A DNA stretch of 64,000 nucleotides from Salegentibacter salegens (GCF_900142975.1 NZ_LT670848.1:558001-622000), one strand, 5' to 3'; counted from the stretch's first letter, positions 8,322 through 16,962 are shown. The notes: generated from the letters alone by a model not told the origin. Numbers and translations: made by a program.

Positions 8322-9395
8322 ATGAAGAAAGTGAACATAATCTTGTTTGGAATAGGTAACGTAGGCAGTACCTTAATCCAACAATTACTCGGTGCAAAAG
8401 AGCAGTGGGAAAAGCATTCCGGGGTTTCGGTAAGTATTCCGGTGATAGCCAATTCAAAGAAAGCGCTTTTTAAAGCTGAAGGGATTTCTGAAACCTGGCA
8501 AAAGGATTTTAAAAAATCTGCTAAAAAGTACAAACTGGAAGATATTCTCGATTTTACTAAGGAGAACGACCTGGAACATCTTATCGCCATCGATGCCACG
8601 GCAAGTAAGGAATTTGTTGAGCTTTATATTCGGTTAATTCAAAACGGATTTAACCTGGTGGCTGCAAATAAAGTTGCTAACACGCTTTCTGCCGATTTTT
8701 ATAAAAAGCTTCGTAAGGAATTAGATTACCACGGAAAATATTTTCATTACGAAACCAACGTGGGCGCAGGTTTACCAATTGTACAAACCGTACAGGGATT
8801 ACACCAGGCAGGAGAAAAAGTCACTAAAATTCGTGGTGTTTTTTCTGGTTCGTTGAGCTTTATTTTCAATACTTTTTCTGAAAATAAAGAGAAATTCTCT
8901 GATGTATTGCGAAAAGCCGGAAGACTCGGTTATACCGAACCCGATGCGCGGGAAGATCTTTCCGGAAATGATGTAGGAAGAAAATTATTGATCCTGGCGC
9001 GCGAGCTTCAGCTGGAAAAGGAATTTCAGGAAGTGAAAATTCAATCTTTAATTCCGGAGAAATTAAACGGAAAAACTTCGGCAGAAGAATTTCAGCGTAG
9101 AATAGGTGAGCTGGATGAAATATTTTTTCAGCATAAAAAAGAACAAAACAAAGATCACGTACTGCGGTATATTGGGGAAATTGAAGTAGGAAGTGCCAAC
9201 CTGGAGGCAAAACTTATTTCTGAGCCAAAAAATACTGCGCTGGGACAAATTAAAGGCGCCGATAATATTTTTGAAATTTATACCGAATCTTACGGCGATC
9301 AACCGCTGGTAATTCAGGGAGCCGGTGCTGGAGCCGCGGTAACCGCTCGTGGGGTAGCAAGCGATGTGCTTAAATTATCGCAAAGACTAAATTAA
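8322..9395 (+). CDS. Homoserine dehydrogenase
   Basis: A 357-residue monofunctional enzyme with the Rossmann start VNIILFGIGNVGST, the core NLVAANKVAN with the catalytic lysine region, YETNVGAGLPIVQTV and the nucleotide-side lid GAGAGAAVTARGV near the C-terminus. It reduces aspartate semialdehyde to homoserine with NAD(P)H. No ACT domain is present, so threonine feedback through this copy is unlikely, which fits a dedicated methionine-branch isozyme. It starts 11 bases after metX. Assigning a symbol (hom or a thrA fragment) is not justified by sequence alone. Confidence 0.9.
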   Translation: MKKVNIILFGIGNVGSTLIQQLLGAKEQWEKHSGVSVSIPVIANSKKALFKAEGISETWQKDFKKSAKKYKLEDILDFTKENDLEHLIAIDATASKEFVELYIRLIQNGFNLVAANKVANTLSADFYKKLRKELDYHGKYFHYETNVGAGLPIVQTVQGLHQAGEKVTKIRGVFSGSLSFIFNTFSENKEKFSDVLRKAGRLGYTEPDAREDLSGNDVGRKLLILARELQLEKEFQEVKIQSLIPEKLNGKTSAEEFQRRIGELDEIFFQHKKEQNKDHVLRYIGEIEVGSANLEAKLISEPKNTALGQIKGADNIFEIYTESYGDQPLVIQGAGAGAAVTARGVASDVLKLSQRLN

Positions 9396-9417
9396 AAATT
9401 TACCAAAACCAACAAGT

Positions 9418-10581
9418 ATGCATTTTGAAACCGAAGCCATTAGAACCCAAAACGAACGCACACAGTTCCAGGAGCATTCCACGCCACTGTACTTAACGTC
9501 CAGTTATGTTTTTGATGATGCCGAAGATATGAGAGCTTCATTTTCTGAAGAAAAAGAACGTAATATTTACAGCCGTTTTACCAATCCCAACACCTCAGAA
9601 TTTACTGAGAAAATTGCTAAAATGGAAGGGGCAGAGGCAGGTTTTTCTTTTGCAACCGGTATGAGCGCTGTGTTTTCCAGCCTGGCTGCACTTTTAAACA
9701 GTGGAGATCATATAATTTCAGCAAGATCGGTTTTTGGATCTACCCATAGTTTGTTTACCAAGTTTTTCCCGAAATGGAATATTTCGCATTCTTATTTTAA
9801 TGTGAACGAAGTTGATAAAATTGAAAGTTTAATAAAGCCTGAAACAAAGATTATTTTTGCCGAAACGCCTACCAATCCCGGTGTAGATATTCTGGATTTG
9901 GAAGTTTTAGGGAAGATCGCCAAAAAACATAATCTTATTTTAATAATTGATAATTGCTTTGCCACTCCCTGGCTGCAGAACCCTATAAAATTTGGAGCTC
10001 ATTTGGTGATACATTCTGCTACAAAATTAATAGACGGGCAGGGCCGTGTCCTGGGCGGTGTAACAGTTGGAAATGCCGATCTCATTAGGGAAATCTACCT
10101 GTTCTCAAGGAATACGGGACCGGCTTTGTCGCCGTTTAATGCCTGGGTGCTTTCCAAAAGTTTGGAAACGCTTGCGGTACGCCTGGACAAACATTGCGAA
10201 AATGCTGAAAAAGTAGCTGAATTTTTAGAGACCGAAGCCAACGCCGAAAATGTGAAATATCCATTTTTAAAATCTCACCCGCAATATGAAATTGCCAAAA
10301 AGCAAATGAAAAAAGGGGGGAATATTGTTTCTTTTGAGATTAAGGGAGGTATTGAAGCAGGTAGGAAGTTTATAGATGCTATAAAACTCTGTTCGAGATC
10401 GGCGAATTTGGGGGATACCCGTAGCATTGTTACGCATCCAGCATCTACAACGCATAGTAAATTAAGCGAAGAAGACAGGTTAGAAGCGGGAATAAAACCT
10501 GGTTTGGTAAGAGTTTCAGTAGGATTGGAACATGTGGAAGATGTGATAGAAGATTTGAAACAGGCTCTAAACTCAATTTAG
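9418..10581 (+). CDS. Trans-sulfuration family enzyme, O-succinyl/acetylhomoserine sulfhydrylase-like (MetZ type)
   Basis: A second Cys/Met-metabolism PLP enzyme in the same operon, 387 residues, the shorter MetZ/MetB form. The PLP lysine is Lys203 in HSATKLIDGQGRVLGG; YSRFTNPNTSEF and IVTHPASTTHSKL are family marks. MetZ-type enzymes add sulfide to an activated homoserine; cystathionine gamma-synthase or -lyase activity is possible. Two paralogs side by side (with metY) suggest either different sulfur donors or different acyl groups. It starts 22 bases after the homoserine dehydrogenase gene. Confidence 0.87.
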   Translation: MHFETEAIRTQNERTQFQEHSTPLYLTSSYVFDDAEDMRASFSEEKERNIYSRFTNPNTSEFTEKIAKMEGAEAGFSFATGMSAVFSSLAALLNSGDHIISARSVFGSTHSLFTKFFPKWNISHSYFNVNEVDKIESLIKPETKIIFAETPTNPGVDILDLEVLGKIAKKHNLILIIDNCFATPWLQNPIKFGAHLVIHSATKLIDGQGRVLGGVTVGNADLIREIYLFSRNTGPALSPFNAWVLSKSLETLAVRLDKHCENAEKVAEFLETEANAENVKYPFLKSHPQYEIAKKQMKKGGNIVSFEIKGGIEAGRKFIDAIKLCSRSANLGDTRSIVTHPASTTHSKLSEEDRLEAGIKPGLVRVSVGLEHVEDVIEDLKQALNSI

Positions 10582-10676
10582 TTATGGTAATTTCAGCAGA
10601 CACATGGCTTTTTGATTTTTCCGTAGAGAAAGCAATAATAAATGCTAAAAAGTCAATATTTAAGTATATTCGCAAT

Positions 10677-11093
10677 ATGCTTTCAAAAAAGACTAAATAC
10701 GGTATTAAAGCCCTGGCATTTATCGCAAAAAAAGGGGATAGAAAACCGGTACAAACTTCAGAGATCTCGAAAAGTGAAAATATCTCGCAAAAATTCCTTG
10801 AAAGCATACTTCTGGAATTGCGAAAATCGGGGTTTTTAGGGTCTAAGAAAGGTAAAGGCGGTGGCTATTATTTAATTAAAGAACCGGAAGAAATTCTAAT
10901 GACCTCAGTAATTAGGGTCCTGGAAGGTCCTATAGCGATGGTACCGTGTGTGAGCCTTAATTATTACGAAAAATGCGACGATTGCCCCAGTGAAGAAGCC
11001 TGTTCTGTTCATAGTTTGATGATTCAGGTTAGGGACAGTACGCTAAAAGTACTGGGCAATAATACGTTAGCTGATATTTCTGCTAAGAAATAA
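10677..11093 (+). CDS. Rrf2-family transcriptional regulator (possible sulfur/cysteine regulator)
   Basis: From the ATG at 10677 the protein is 138 residues and starts MLSKKTKYGIKALAFIA, the standard Rrf2 winged-helix N-terminus; the longer frame from 10584 has no such match. Recognition helices lie around ISQKFLESILLELRKSGFL and the wing is SKKGKGGGYYL. Cysteines in VPCVSLNYYEKCDDCPSEEAC resemble the Fe-S or regulatory cysteine loop of IscR/NsrR relatives, with different spacing. Context (metZ before, DUF2061-cysH after) and a palindrome just downstream of the next promoter point to control of sulfate assimilation. Confidence 0.85.
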   Translation: MLSKKTKYGIKALAFIAKKGDRKPVQTSEISKSENISQKFLESILLELRKSGFLGSKKGKGGGYYLIKEPEEILMTSVIRVLEGPIAMVPCVSLNYYEKCDDCPSEEACSVHSLMIQVRDSTLKVLGNNTLADISAKK

Positions 11094-11139
11094 GAATTAA
11101 AAATTAAATGTTAAATACTGAAATTTAGGCCATTAAAAA

Positions 11140-11170
11140 TTGGTCTGCTAAAAAAACAAAGTTACTTTTG
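11140..11170 (+). promoter_or_regulatory. Promoter of DUF2061-cysH
   Basis: TTG at 11140-11142, a 20-base spacer and TACTTTTG at 11163-11170 fit the Bacteroidota consensus closely. Transcription would begin near 11174. Confidence 0.7.
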
Positions 11171-11176
11171 TTTTAT

Positions 11177-11197
11177 AACCTACTAATCCGATAGGTT
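11177..11197 (+). promoter_or_regulatory. Putative Rrf2-family operator
   Basis: AACCTA-CTAATCCGA-TAGGTT is a palindrome with 6-base arms placed about +3 to +23 relative to the predicted start. An Rrf2 regulator gene lies directly upstream. A site there would block transcription when bound. Confidence 0.5.
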
Positions 11198-11221
11198 AAT
11201 AGAATTTAAACGAAAAGCAGT

Positions 11222-11473
11222 ATGATACTGGATCAGGCAAAATCTAAAACCACTTATAAAAAAGACAGGACTTCAGAAAAGCCCTTACGCAGTATTTTAA
11301 AAACGGTGAGTTGGAGGATTGTAGGAACTATAGATACGATAGTTATTTCCTGGATTCTTACGGAAGAAATTGAAACCGCACTGGCAATTGGATCGGTAGA
11401 ATTGGTTACTAAGATGATCCTGTATTTTGGCCACGAACGGCTTTGGAATATGATAAGTTTTGGGAAAGAGTGA
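11222..11473 (+). CDS. DUF2061 small membrane protein
   Basis: An 83-residue protein with the DUF2061 pattern: SILKTVSWRIVGTIDTIVISWILTEE followed by ALAIGSVELVTKMILYFGHERLWN. One to two hydrophobic helices are predicted and a charged N-terminus of about 25 residues faces the cytoplasm. The function of DUF2061 is unknown to me. It has its own promoter and operator-like site and lies before cysH on the same strand, an association that suggests a role in sulfate or sulfite handling. That role is inference. Confidence 0.85.
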   Translation: MILDQAKSKTTYKKDRTSEKPLRSILKTVSWRIVGTIDTIVISWILTEEIETALAIGSVELVTKMILYFGHERLWNMISFGKE

Positions 11474-11634
11474 ACTACCTCAAGAGAAAACTCACGAGGC
11501 ATTCATTGAGATCTATTGTTTAATTTTCGAGGAAACCCTCGGAACATTTAAATCTCGATTATCGAGTAAAAATATATTTCAGAAAGTATATAAAGTATAG
11601 TTAGGTTCGAAAAGAGCCAGAAAATTTGTAAAAG

Positions 11635-12264
11635 ATGAAACGGTACAGCGAAAAAGAATTAAAGATCCTCAACCAGCAGTTTAAGGGAATTACGCCGGCT
11701 GAGATCGTACAGTGGGTAATATCCAACTCGGCCAGGCCAGTGATTACTACCAATTTTAGACCTTATGAAGCTGCAATTTTGCACGCAGTTTCAGAAATAG
11801 ACCCGGTTATAAAAGTAATTTGGTGCGATACCGGTTACAATACCCCGCAAACTTATAAGCACGCGAAACAAGTGATAGACCAGTTATCGCTTAATGTTAA
11901 GCTTTACACCCCAAAGCAAACTGCTGCTTATCGCGATGCGCTTTTCGGTGGAATTCCAGATATTAATAATCCCCAACACGAGGATTTTACCAAACAGGTA
12001 AAACTGGAACCTTTTCTACGGGCTATGCGCCAGCAAAATCCAGATGTTTGGTTCACTAACCTTAGAAAGGGTCAAACCAGCTTTAGAGATAGTATAGATA
12101 TTTTAAGCTACAGCAAAGATGGAATTTTAAAAGTGAGTCCGTTTTACCACTGGAGTGACGAAAAATTAGATGCTTATTTAGAGCAACACGCACTGCCAAA
12201 CGAATTTAAATACTTTGATCCCACTAAAGTTTTGGAAAACCGTGAATGCGGTCTCCATGCTTAA
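11635..12264 (+). CDS. cysH: Phosphoadenylylsulfate (PAPS) reductase
   Basis: The 209-residue protein has the adenine-nucleotide alpha-hydrolase fold. VIWCDTGYNTPQTYKHA holds the nucleotide region and the C-terminal ENRECGLH carries the catalytic cysteine (Cys205). The paired cysteines that bind the [4Fe-4S] cluster of APS reductases are absent (LRKGQTSFRD replaces CCxxRK), so PAPS is the likely substrate, reduced to sulfite with thioredoxin. No ATP sulfurylase (cysD/cysN) or APS kinase lies in the window; they must be elsewhere. It precedes the sulfite reductase operon, separated by an attenuator. Confidence 0.88.
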   Translation: MKRYSEKELKILNQQFKGITPAEIVQWVISNSARPVITTNFRPYEAAILHAVSEIDPVIKVIWCDTGYNTPQTYKHAKQVIDQLSLNVKLYTPKQTAAYRDALFGGIPDINNPQHEDFTKQVKLEPFLRAMRQQNPDVWFTNLRKGQTSFRDSIDILSYSKDGILKVSPFYHWSDEKLDAYLEQHALPNEFKYFDPTKVLENRECGLHA

Positions 12265-12273
12265 TTAATTCAG

Positions 12274-12336
12274 ATGGAAAAAGAGCAAAAATATACTGTG
12301 ATGTACCGTTCAATAATGTGTATTCTCTGCACTTAA
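12274..12336 (+). CDS. Cysteine/methionine leader peptide of the sulfite reductase operon
   Basis: A 20-codon ORF beginning 9 bases after the cysH stop. It ends in VMYRSIMCILCT, with two Cys and two Met in the last eleven residues. It is followed by an A/T-rich antiterminator-like stem and an intrinsic terminator before the sulfite reductase gene. Codon content and position match a transcription-attenuation leader sensing Cys (and Met) supply. Confidence 0.72.
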   Translation: MEKEQKYTVMYRSIMCILCT

Positions 12337-12341
12337 AAGTA

Positions 12342-12398
12342 GCTTTTTATAAAATTATAAAAGGTCCTTTTAAATGAATATCCAAAAAGGACTTTTTT
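12342..12398 (+). terminator. Attenuator upstream of sulfite reductase
   Basis: GTCCTTTT (12364-12371) pairs with AAAAGGAC (12385-12392), followed by six T. Just upstream, CTTTTTATA and TATAAAAGG form an alternative hairpin whose 3' arm touches the 5' arm of the terminator, as expected for an antiterminator. Confidence 0.75.
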
Positions 12399-12442
12399 AT
12401 TTAACACCTGTTGTTCAGGTTTCAATTTAAAAATTATCGATA

Positions 12443-14536
12443 ATGCAAAGTTTTAGAACCGAAATAGAAAACCCAATCGTAGAGCAAGATATCCTTGATT
12501 TAGAAAAGAAAATCAGGTTGTTTCGTGAAGGGAAAGCTGATGAAGAGAAATTCCGAAGCCTGCGTTTAGCACGTGGAGTTTATGGGCAACGACAGGCGGG
12601 AGTACAAATGGTTCGAATAAAATTGCCGTTTGGGAAAGTGACATCAGAACAGCTTCATAGAATTGCTGATGTTTCTGATGAATATTCCAAAGGCCGTTTG
12701 CATATCACAACGCGCCAGGATATACAAATTCACCACGTGAGTTTAGACAGAACGCCAGAGCTTTGGTCGCAACTGGAAAGAGATGATATTACTTTGCGTG
12801 AAGCCTGCGGAAATACAGTAAGGAACGTAACTGCTTCCCCAACCGCGGGAATCGATAAAAACGAACCTTTTGATGTTTCGCCTTACGCACACGGAACTTT
12901 CCAATTTTTTCTTCGAAATCCAATTTGCCAGGAAATGGGAAGAAAATTTAAGATTTCTTTTTCTTCTTCAGATGAGGATACTGCTTTAAGTTACATTCAT
13001 GACCTCGGCTTTATCGCGAAGGTAAAGGATGGAAAACGCGGATTTAAAGTGATGCTTGGCGGCGGGCTCGGTTCTCAGCCAAGACATGCCGATGAACTTT
13101 ATGATTTTCTTCCGGTAGAAGAAACCCTTCCTTTAATTGAAGGTGTATTGCGGGTTTTTGATCGCCACGGGGAACGTGCAAAAAGATTAAAAGCCAGGAT
13201 GAAATTCCTTATAAAAGATATCGGAAAAGATGCGTTTATGGATTTGGTGGCAGAACAGAGTACGGCGCTTTCCAAAAATCATCCAAAATTTGAGGTAGAA
13301 AAATTTGAGGTAGAACCGCCGCTTCAGGGTGTTGAGGTGCCTTCAGTAACAATTGAAGATCAGAAAGATTTTGAAACCTGGAAAAGTACGAATGTAATTC
13401 CGCAGAAACAGGAAGGCTTATTTGCAGTTGGAATTCGTGTTCCGTTAGGAGATTTTTATACAGGCGGGGCCAGGAAACTTGCTGATTTAGTGAAAAAATA
13501 TGCAGGAAATGAGATCAGGCTAAGTTTAAGGCAGGATATTTTAATTCGCCACGTTCGGGAAGAATTTTTACCATTTTTCTATTCAGAATTAAAGAAACTG
13601 GGCTATGCTGATACCGGTTATGATAAAACCGTAGATATAACAGCCTGCCCCGGTACCGATACCTGTAACCTGGGGATTGCCAGCAGCACTGGAATTGCCG
13701 ACGTGCTGGAAGATGTTTTAAAAGAAGAGTATCCGCAGTTTTTAAACGGAAAAGATATTACCATAAAAATAAGCGGGTGTATGAATGCCTGCGGGCAGCA
13801 TAATATGGCCGAGATTGGCTTCCAGGGGATGTCAGTTAAAGTTGGTAAAACCGTGGCGCCGGCACTCCAGGTTCTGCTTGGCGGCGGAACGCTGGGAGAT
13901 GGAAAAGGCCGTTTTGCCGATAAAGTGATAAAAGTGCCCAGTAAACGAGGGCCACAAGCTTTACGAGTATTGCTAAACGATTTTGAAGCAAACGCAACTT
14001 CTGAAGAAAAATTCGCGGAATATTATGATCGTCAGGGTAAAACTTATTTCTACGATTTGCTAAAAATTCTGGCAGATACCTCTAACCTAACAGAAAACGA
14101 ATATGTGGATTGGGGTCACGAAGAGCCTTATATTAAAGCGGTTGGAGTGGGAGAATGTGCCGGCGTAGTAATAGATCTTATCGCCACATTATTATTTGAA
14201 AGTGAAGAGAAGATTGATAACGCAAAAAGCGCACTGGAAAGAAAAGCCTGGGCCGATAGTATTTATCATTCCTATACTTCCATTGTAAATTCTGCTAAAG
14301 CATTATTGCTTGCAGAAGATGTGAAGACCAATACCCAGGCGGGAATAATTTCTCAGTTTGACGAATTGTTTGTAGACACCGGTAAAATTGAACTATCGAC
14401 TTCATTTAAAGACTTTGTTTATCAAATGAACGAGCACGAACCAACTGAAGCTTTTGCAAATAAATATTTAGAAGACGCGCATTTATTCTTAAAAAGAGTA
14501 GATGCTTTTAGAACAAAGGAGGTACAAAATGTATAA
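12443..14536 (+). CDS. Sulfite (nitrite) reductase hemoprotein with a C-terminal HEPN-like domain
   Basis: The 697-residue protein has two ferredoxin-like half domains (about residues 50-120 and 320-395) and two siroheme/[4Fe-4S] domains. The cluster ligands are visible: Cys402 and Cys408 in CPGTDTC, Cys446 and Cys450 in GCMNACGQH. It reduces sulfite to sulfide with six electrons; operon context (cysH, siroheme genes) favours sulfite over nitrite. From about residue 575 a helical extension (WADSIYHSYTSIVNSAKALL and following) resembles a HEPN domain, lacking the RxxxxH catalytic motif. It lies behind a Cys/Met leader attenuator. Confidence 0.9.
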   Translation: MQSFRTEIENPIVEQDILDLEKKIRLFREGKADEEKFRSLRLARGVYGQRQAGVQMVRIKLPFGKVTSEQLHRIADVSDEYSKGRLHITTRQDIQIHHVSLDRTPELWSQLERDDITLREACGNTVRNVTASPTAGIDKNEPFDVSPYAHGTFQFFLRNPICQEMGRKFKISFSSSDEDTALSYIHDLGFIAKVKDGKRGFKVMLGGGLGSQPRHADELYDFLPVEETLPLIEGVLRVFDRHGERAKRLKARMKFLIKDIGKDAFMDLVAEQSTALSKNHPKFEVEKFEVEPPLQGVEVPSVTIEDQKDFETWKSTNVIPQKQEGLFAVGIRVPLGDFYTGGARKLADLVKKYAGNEIRLSLRQDILIRHVREEFLPFFYSELKKLGYADTGYDKTVDITACPGTDTCNLGIASSTGIADVLEDVLKEEYPQFLNGKDITIKISGCMNACGQHNMAEIGFQGMSVKVGKTVAPALQVLLGGGTLGDGKGRFADKVIKVPSKRGPQALRVLLNDFEANATSEEKFAEYYDRQGKTYFYDLLKILADTSNLTENEYVDWGHEEPYIKAVGVGECAGVVIDLIATLLFESEEKIDNAKSALERKAWADSIYHSYTSIVNSAKALLLAEDVKTNTQAGIISQFDELFVDTGKIELSTSFKDFVYQMNEHEPTEAFANKYLEDAHLFLKRVDAFRTKEVQNV

Positions 14537-15302
14537 TTCACCAAAATTAAGCGTAGTAGGTGCAGGTCCCGGAGATCCGGAATTGATCACCCTAAAAGCT
14601 TTGAATACACTGAAAGATGCCAAAGTGGTACTTTTTGACGCGCTAATAAATCGCGATCTACTGGAATATGCACCACAAGCGGAACATATATTTGTAGGGA
14701 AACGAAAAGATAAGCACCGGTATTCTCAGGACGAAATAAACGAACTTATCGTAAAATATGCGTTAGAAAGAGGTCACGTAGTTCGCTTAAAAGGAGGAGA
14801 TCCTTTTATCTTTGGAAGAGGTTCTGAGGAAATAAATTATGCTAAAAGCAAAGGTTTAGATACCGCAGTGGTTTCAGGAATCACATCTTCAATTGCAGTT
14901 CCTGCAAATGTTGGAATTCCGCTTACGCAACGTGGAACTTCCGAAAGTTTCTGGGTAATCACGGGAACTACCACTCAAAAGAAACTGTCAGAAGATGTTA
15001 GACTGGCAGCGCAATCTACCGCAACGGTAGTGATCTTAATGGGAATGGCCAAACTCGCTGAAATCGTAGACATTTTTAGTCACTACGGGAAGGAAAATAT
15101 TCCGGTAGGGATTATTCAAAATGGAACTACAGAAAATGAAAAATCAGGTTTTGGAACTATAAAAAATATTGAAAAAGTTGTAGCTAAAAAACAATTAACC
15201 GCACCGGCGATTATTGTAATTGGCGAAGTGGTAAGAGAAAGCGGACAGCTTAAAGCTGTTTTTAAGGAAGTTCAAAATCAGTCAAAAACCTCACAGGTTT
15301 AA
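14529..15302 (+). CDS. cobA: Uroporphyrinogen-III C-methyltransferase
   Basis: A 257-residue SUMT from the ATG at 14529, which overlaps the sulfite reductase end by 8 bases and has an unusually good Shine-Dalgarno, AAAGGAGG, 6 bases before it. Signatures are VVGAGPGDPELITLKAL and RLKGGDPFIFGRG. It methylates uroporphyrinogen III twice with SAM to give precorrin-2 for siroheme. The last residues (NQSKTSQV) are encoded by a CCTCACAGGT element that recurs at 58531. It forms an operon with the siroheme-using reductase and precorrin-2 dehydrogenase. Confidence 0.95.
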   Translation: MYNSPKLSVVGAGPGDPELITLKALNTLKDAKVVLFDALINRDLLEYAPQAEHIFVGKRKDKHRYSQDEINELIVKYALERGHVVRLKGGDPFIFGRGSEEINYAKSKGLDTAVVSGITSSIAVPANVGIPLTQRGTSESFWVITGTTTQKKLSEDVRLAAQSTATVVILMGMAKLAEIVDIFSHYGKENIPVGIIQNGTTENEKSGFGTIKNIEKVVAKKQLTAPAIIVIGEVVRESGQLKAVFKEVQNQSKTSQV

Positions 15303-15311
15303 GTGCAGACT

Positions 15312-15905
15312 ATGGAAGAGAGAAACGAATTATACCCGGTATTCTTAAAAGTTAATAAGCTAAATATCCTGGTCGTTGGCGGTGGAAATGTAGGTCACGA
15401 AAAATTGCATTTTCTGTTTAAGTCGAGTCCGAACGCCAATGTAGAAGTGGTGGCGAAATGGTTTTTACCAGAAACCGAAGAACTGGCAAAAAAACACGGT
15501 GCAAAATTGACTAAAGGCAGGTATAGAAGGAAATACCTTAAAAACAGGCATTTTGTAATTGCAGCTACCAACGATGCGAAATTGAACAAGCGTGTCTATA
15601 AACACGCCAAAAAGCGGTATTTACTGGCCAATATTGCCGATACCCCGGAGCTCTGTGATTTCTATATGGGCGGAATTGTAAATAAAGGTCACGTAAAAAT
15701 AGCGATTTCGACCAACGGAAAATCACCTACCGCGGCAAAGCGTTTACGTCAATTCTTTGAGGAAGTAATTCCTGAGGATGTAAACCAAATGGTAGAAAAC
15801 CTGAATGAGTACCGAAGCACTATAAAAGGCGATTTTGAGGCTAAAGTAGAGCAAATGAATTCTATAACCGAATCTTTAAAAGTTAAAAACAAGAGTGATG
15901 ATTAA
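15312..15905 (+). CDS. Precorrin-2 dehydrogenase / sirohydrochlorin ferrochelatase (siroheme synthase N-terminal type)
   Basis: A 197-residue protein equal to the first half of E. coli CysG or to yeast Met8p. It has NAD-binding ILVVGGGNVGHEK, the segment VIAATNDAKLNKRVY, and ISTNGKSPTAAKRLRQF. It oxidises precorrin-2 and may insert iron to complete siroheme. ATG at 15312 is preferred to a GTG at 15303. It overlaps the next gene by 8 bases, indicating tight co-expression. With cobA it covers the whole siroheme pathway from uroporphyrinogen III. Confidence 0.9.
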   Translation: MEERNELYPVFLKVNKLNILVVGGGNVGHEKLHFLFKSSPNANVEVVAKWFLPETEELAKKHGAKLTKGRYRRKYLKNRHFVIAATNDAKLNKRVYKHAKKRYLLANIADTPELCDFYMGGIVNKGHVKIAISTNGKSPTAAKRLRQFFEEVIPEDVNQMVENLNEYRSTIKGDFEAKVEQMNSITESLKVKNKSDD

Positions 15906-16962
15906 AACAGATATCCTGATAATTGGGGCCGGCCCAACCGGTTTGTTTACCGTTTTTGAAGCGGGATTGCTAAAATTAAAAACGCATTTAATAGACGCGT
16001 TGCCGCAACCCGGCGGGCAATGTTCTGAGATATATCCTAAAAAACCAATTTATGATATTCCGGCATTTCCTGAAATTTTAGCGGGAGATTTAGTAGGAAA
16101 TTTAATGGAACAAATAAAACCTTTTGAACCAGGATTCACTTTGGGCGAACGCGCCGAAACTTTAGAAAAACTGGATGATGGTACATTTATCGTAACCACC
16201 AATAAAGGCACCCAACACCACGCCCCGGTGGTAGCAATTGCCGGTGGATTAGGTTCTTTTGAACCCAGAAAACCCCCAATCGCTAATATTACAGATTTTG
16301 AAGATAAAGGCGTTTCTTATTTTATTAAAGACCCGGAAGTTTATCGTGATAAAAAAGTAGTAATAGCAGGTGGTGGAGATTCAGCTTTAGACTGGGCGAT
16401 TTACCTGGCCGATGTTGCTGCTGAAGTAGCCCTGGTACACCGTCGAGCAGAATTTCGTGGAGCACTAGACTCTGTAGAAAGAGTTTCAGAATTGGCGAAA
16501 CTTGGTAAGATAGAAATGATCACCAATGCTGAGGTTGTTGGCTTAAAAGGCGAAGATAATCTTGAGCAGGTGGTAATACGGCATAAAGATGAAGCCCGCG
16601 GTGAAGAATTTAAAGATGTAGATGAATTTATTCCATTATTTGGATTGTCGCCAAAACTTGGCCCGATTGGAAGCTGGGGACTGGAAATCGAGAAAAACGC
16701 GATAAAAGTTGATAATTCTTACGACTACCAAACCAATATTCCGGGGGTTTACGCCATTGGCGATGTGAATACTTATAAAGGAAAATTGAAACTAATCCTT
16801 TCCGGATTTCACGAAGCAGCGATTATGTGTCAAAGTGCTTATCAGCGAATTTTTCCTGATAAAAAGTATGTGCTTAAATACACCACGGTAGGCGGCGTAA
16901 CCGGATTTGACGGTAGTAAAAAAGAAGCTAAAAAGGAAGTGGTACAGAGTATCGGGGTGTAA
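15898..16962 (+). CDS. Ferredoxin/flavodoxin-NADP(+) reductase, thioredoxin-reductase-like
   Basis: A 354-residue two-dinucleotide flavoprotein: FAD site ILIIGAGPTGLFTV, NADP site VVIAGGGDSALDWAI, and a C-terminal FAD-closing IPGVYAIGDVNTY. The CxxC of true thioredoxin reductases is missing, which places it with YumC-type ferredoxin-NADP reductases. Being the last gene of the sulfite reductase operon, it probably supplies electrons through ferredoxin. The ATG at 15898 is used; a GTG is just before it. Partner identity is inference. Confidence 0.85.
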   Translation: MIKTDILIIGAGPTGLFTVFEAGLLKLKTHLIDALPQPGGQCSEIYPKKPIYDIPAFPEILAGDLVGNLMEQIKPFEPGFTLGERAETLEKLDDGTFIVTTNKGTQHHAPVVAIAGGLGSFEPRKPPIANITDFEDKGVSYFIKDPEVYRDKKVVIAGGGDSALDWAIYLADVAAEVALVHRRAEFRGALDSVERVSELAKLGKIEMITNAEVVGLKGEDNLEQVVIRHKDEARGEEFKDVDEFIPLFGLSPKLGPIGSWGLEIEKNAIKVDNSYDYQTNIPGVYAIGDVNTYKGKLKLILSGFHEAAIMCQSAYQRIFPDKKYVLKYTTVGGVTGFDGSKKEAKKEVVQSIGV

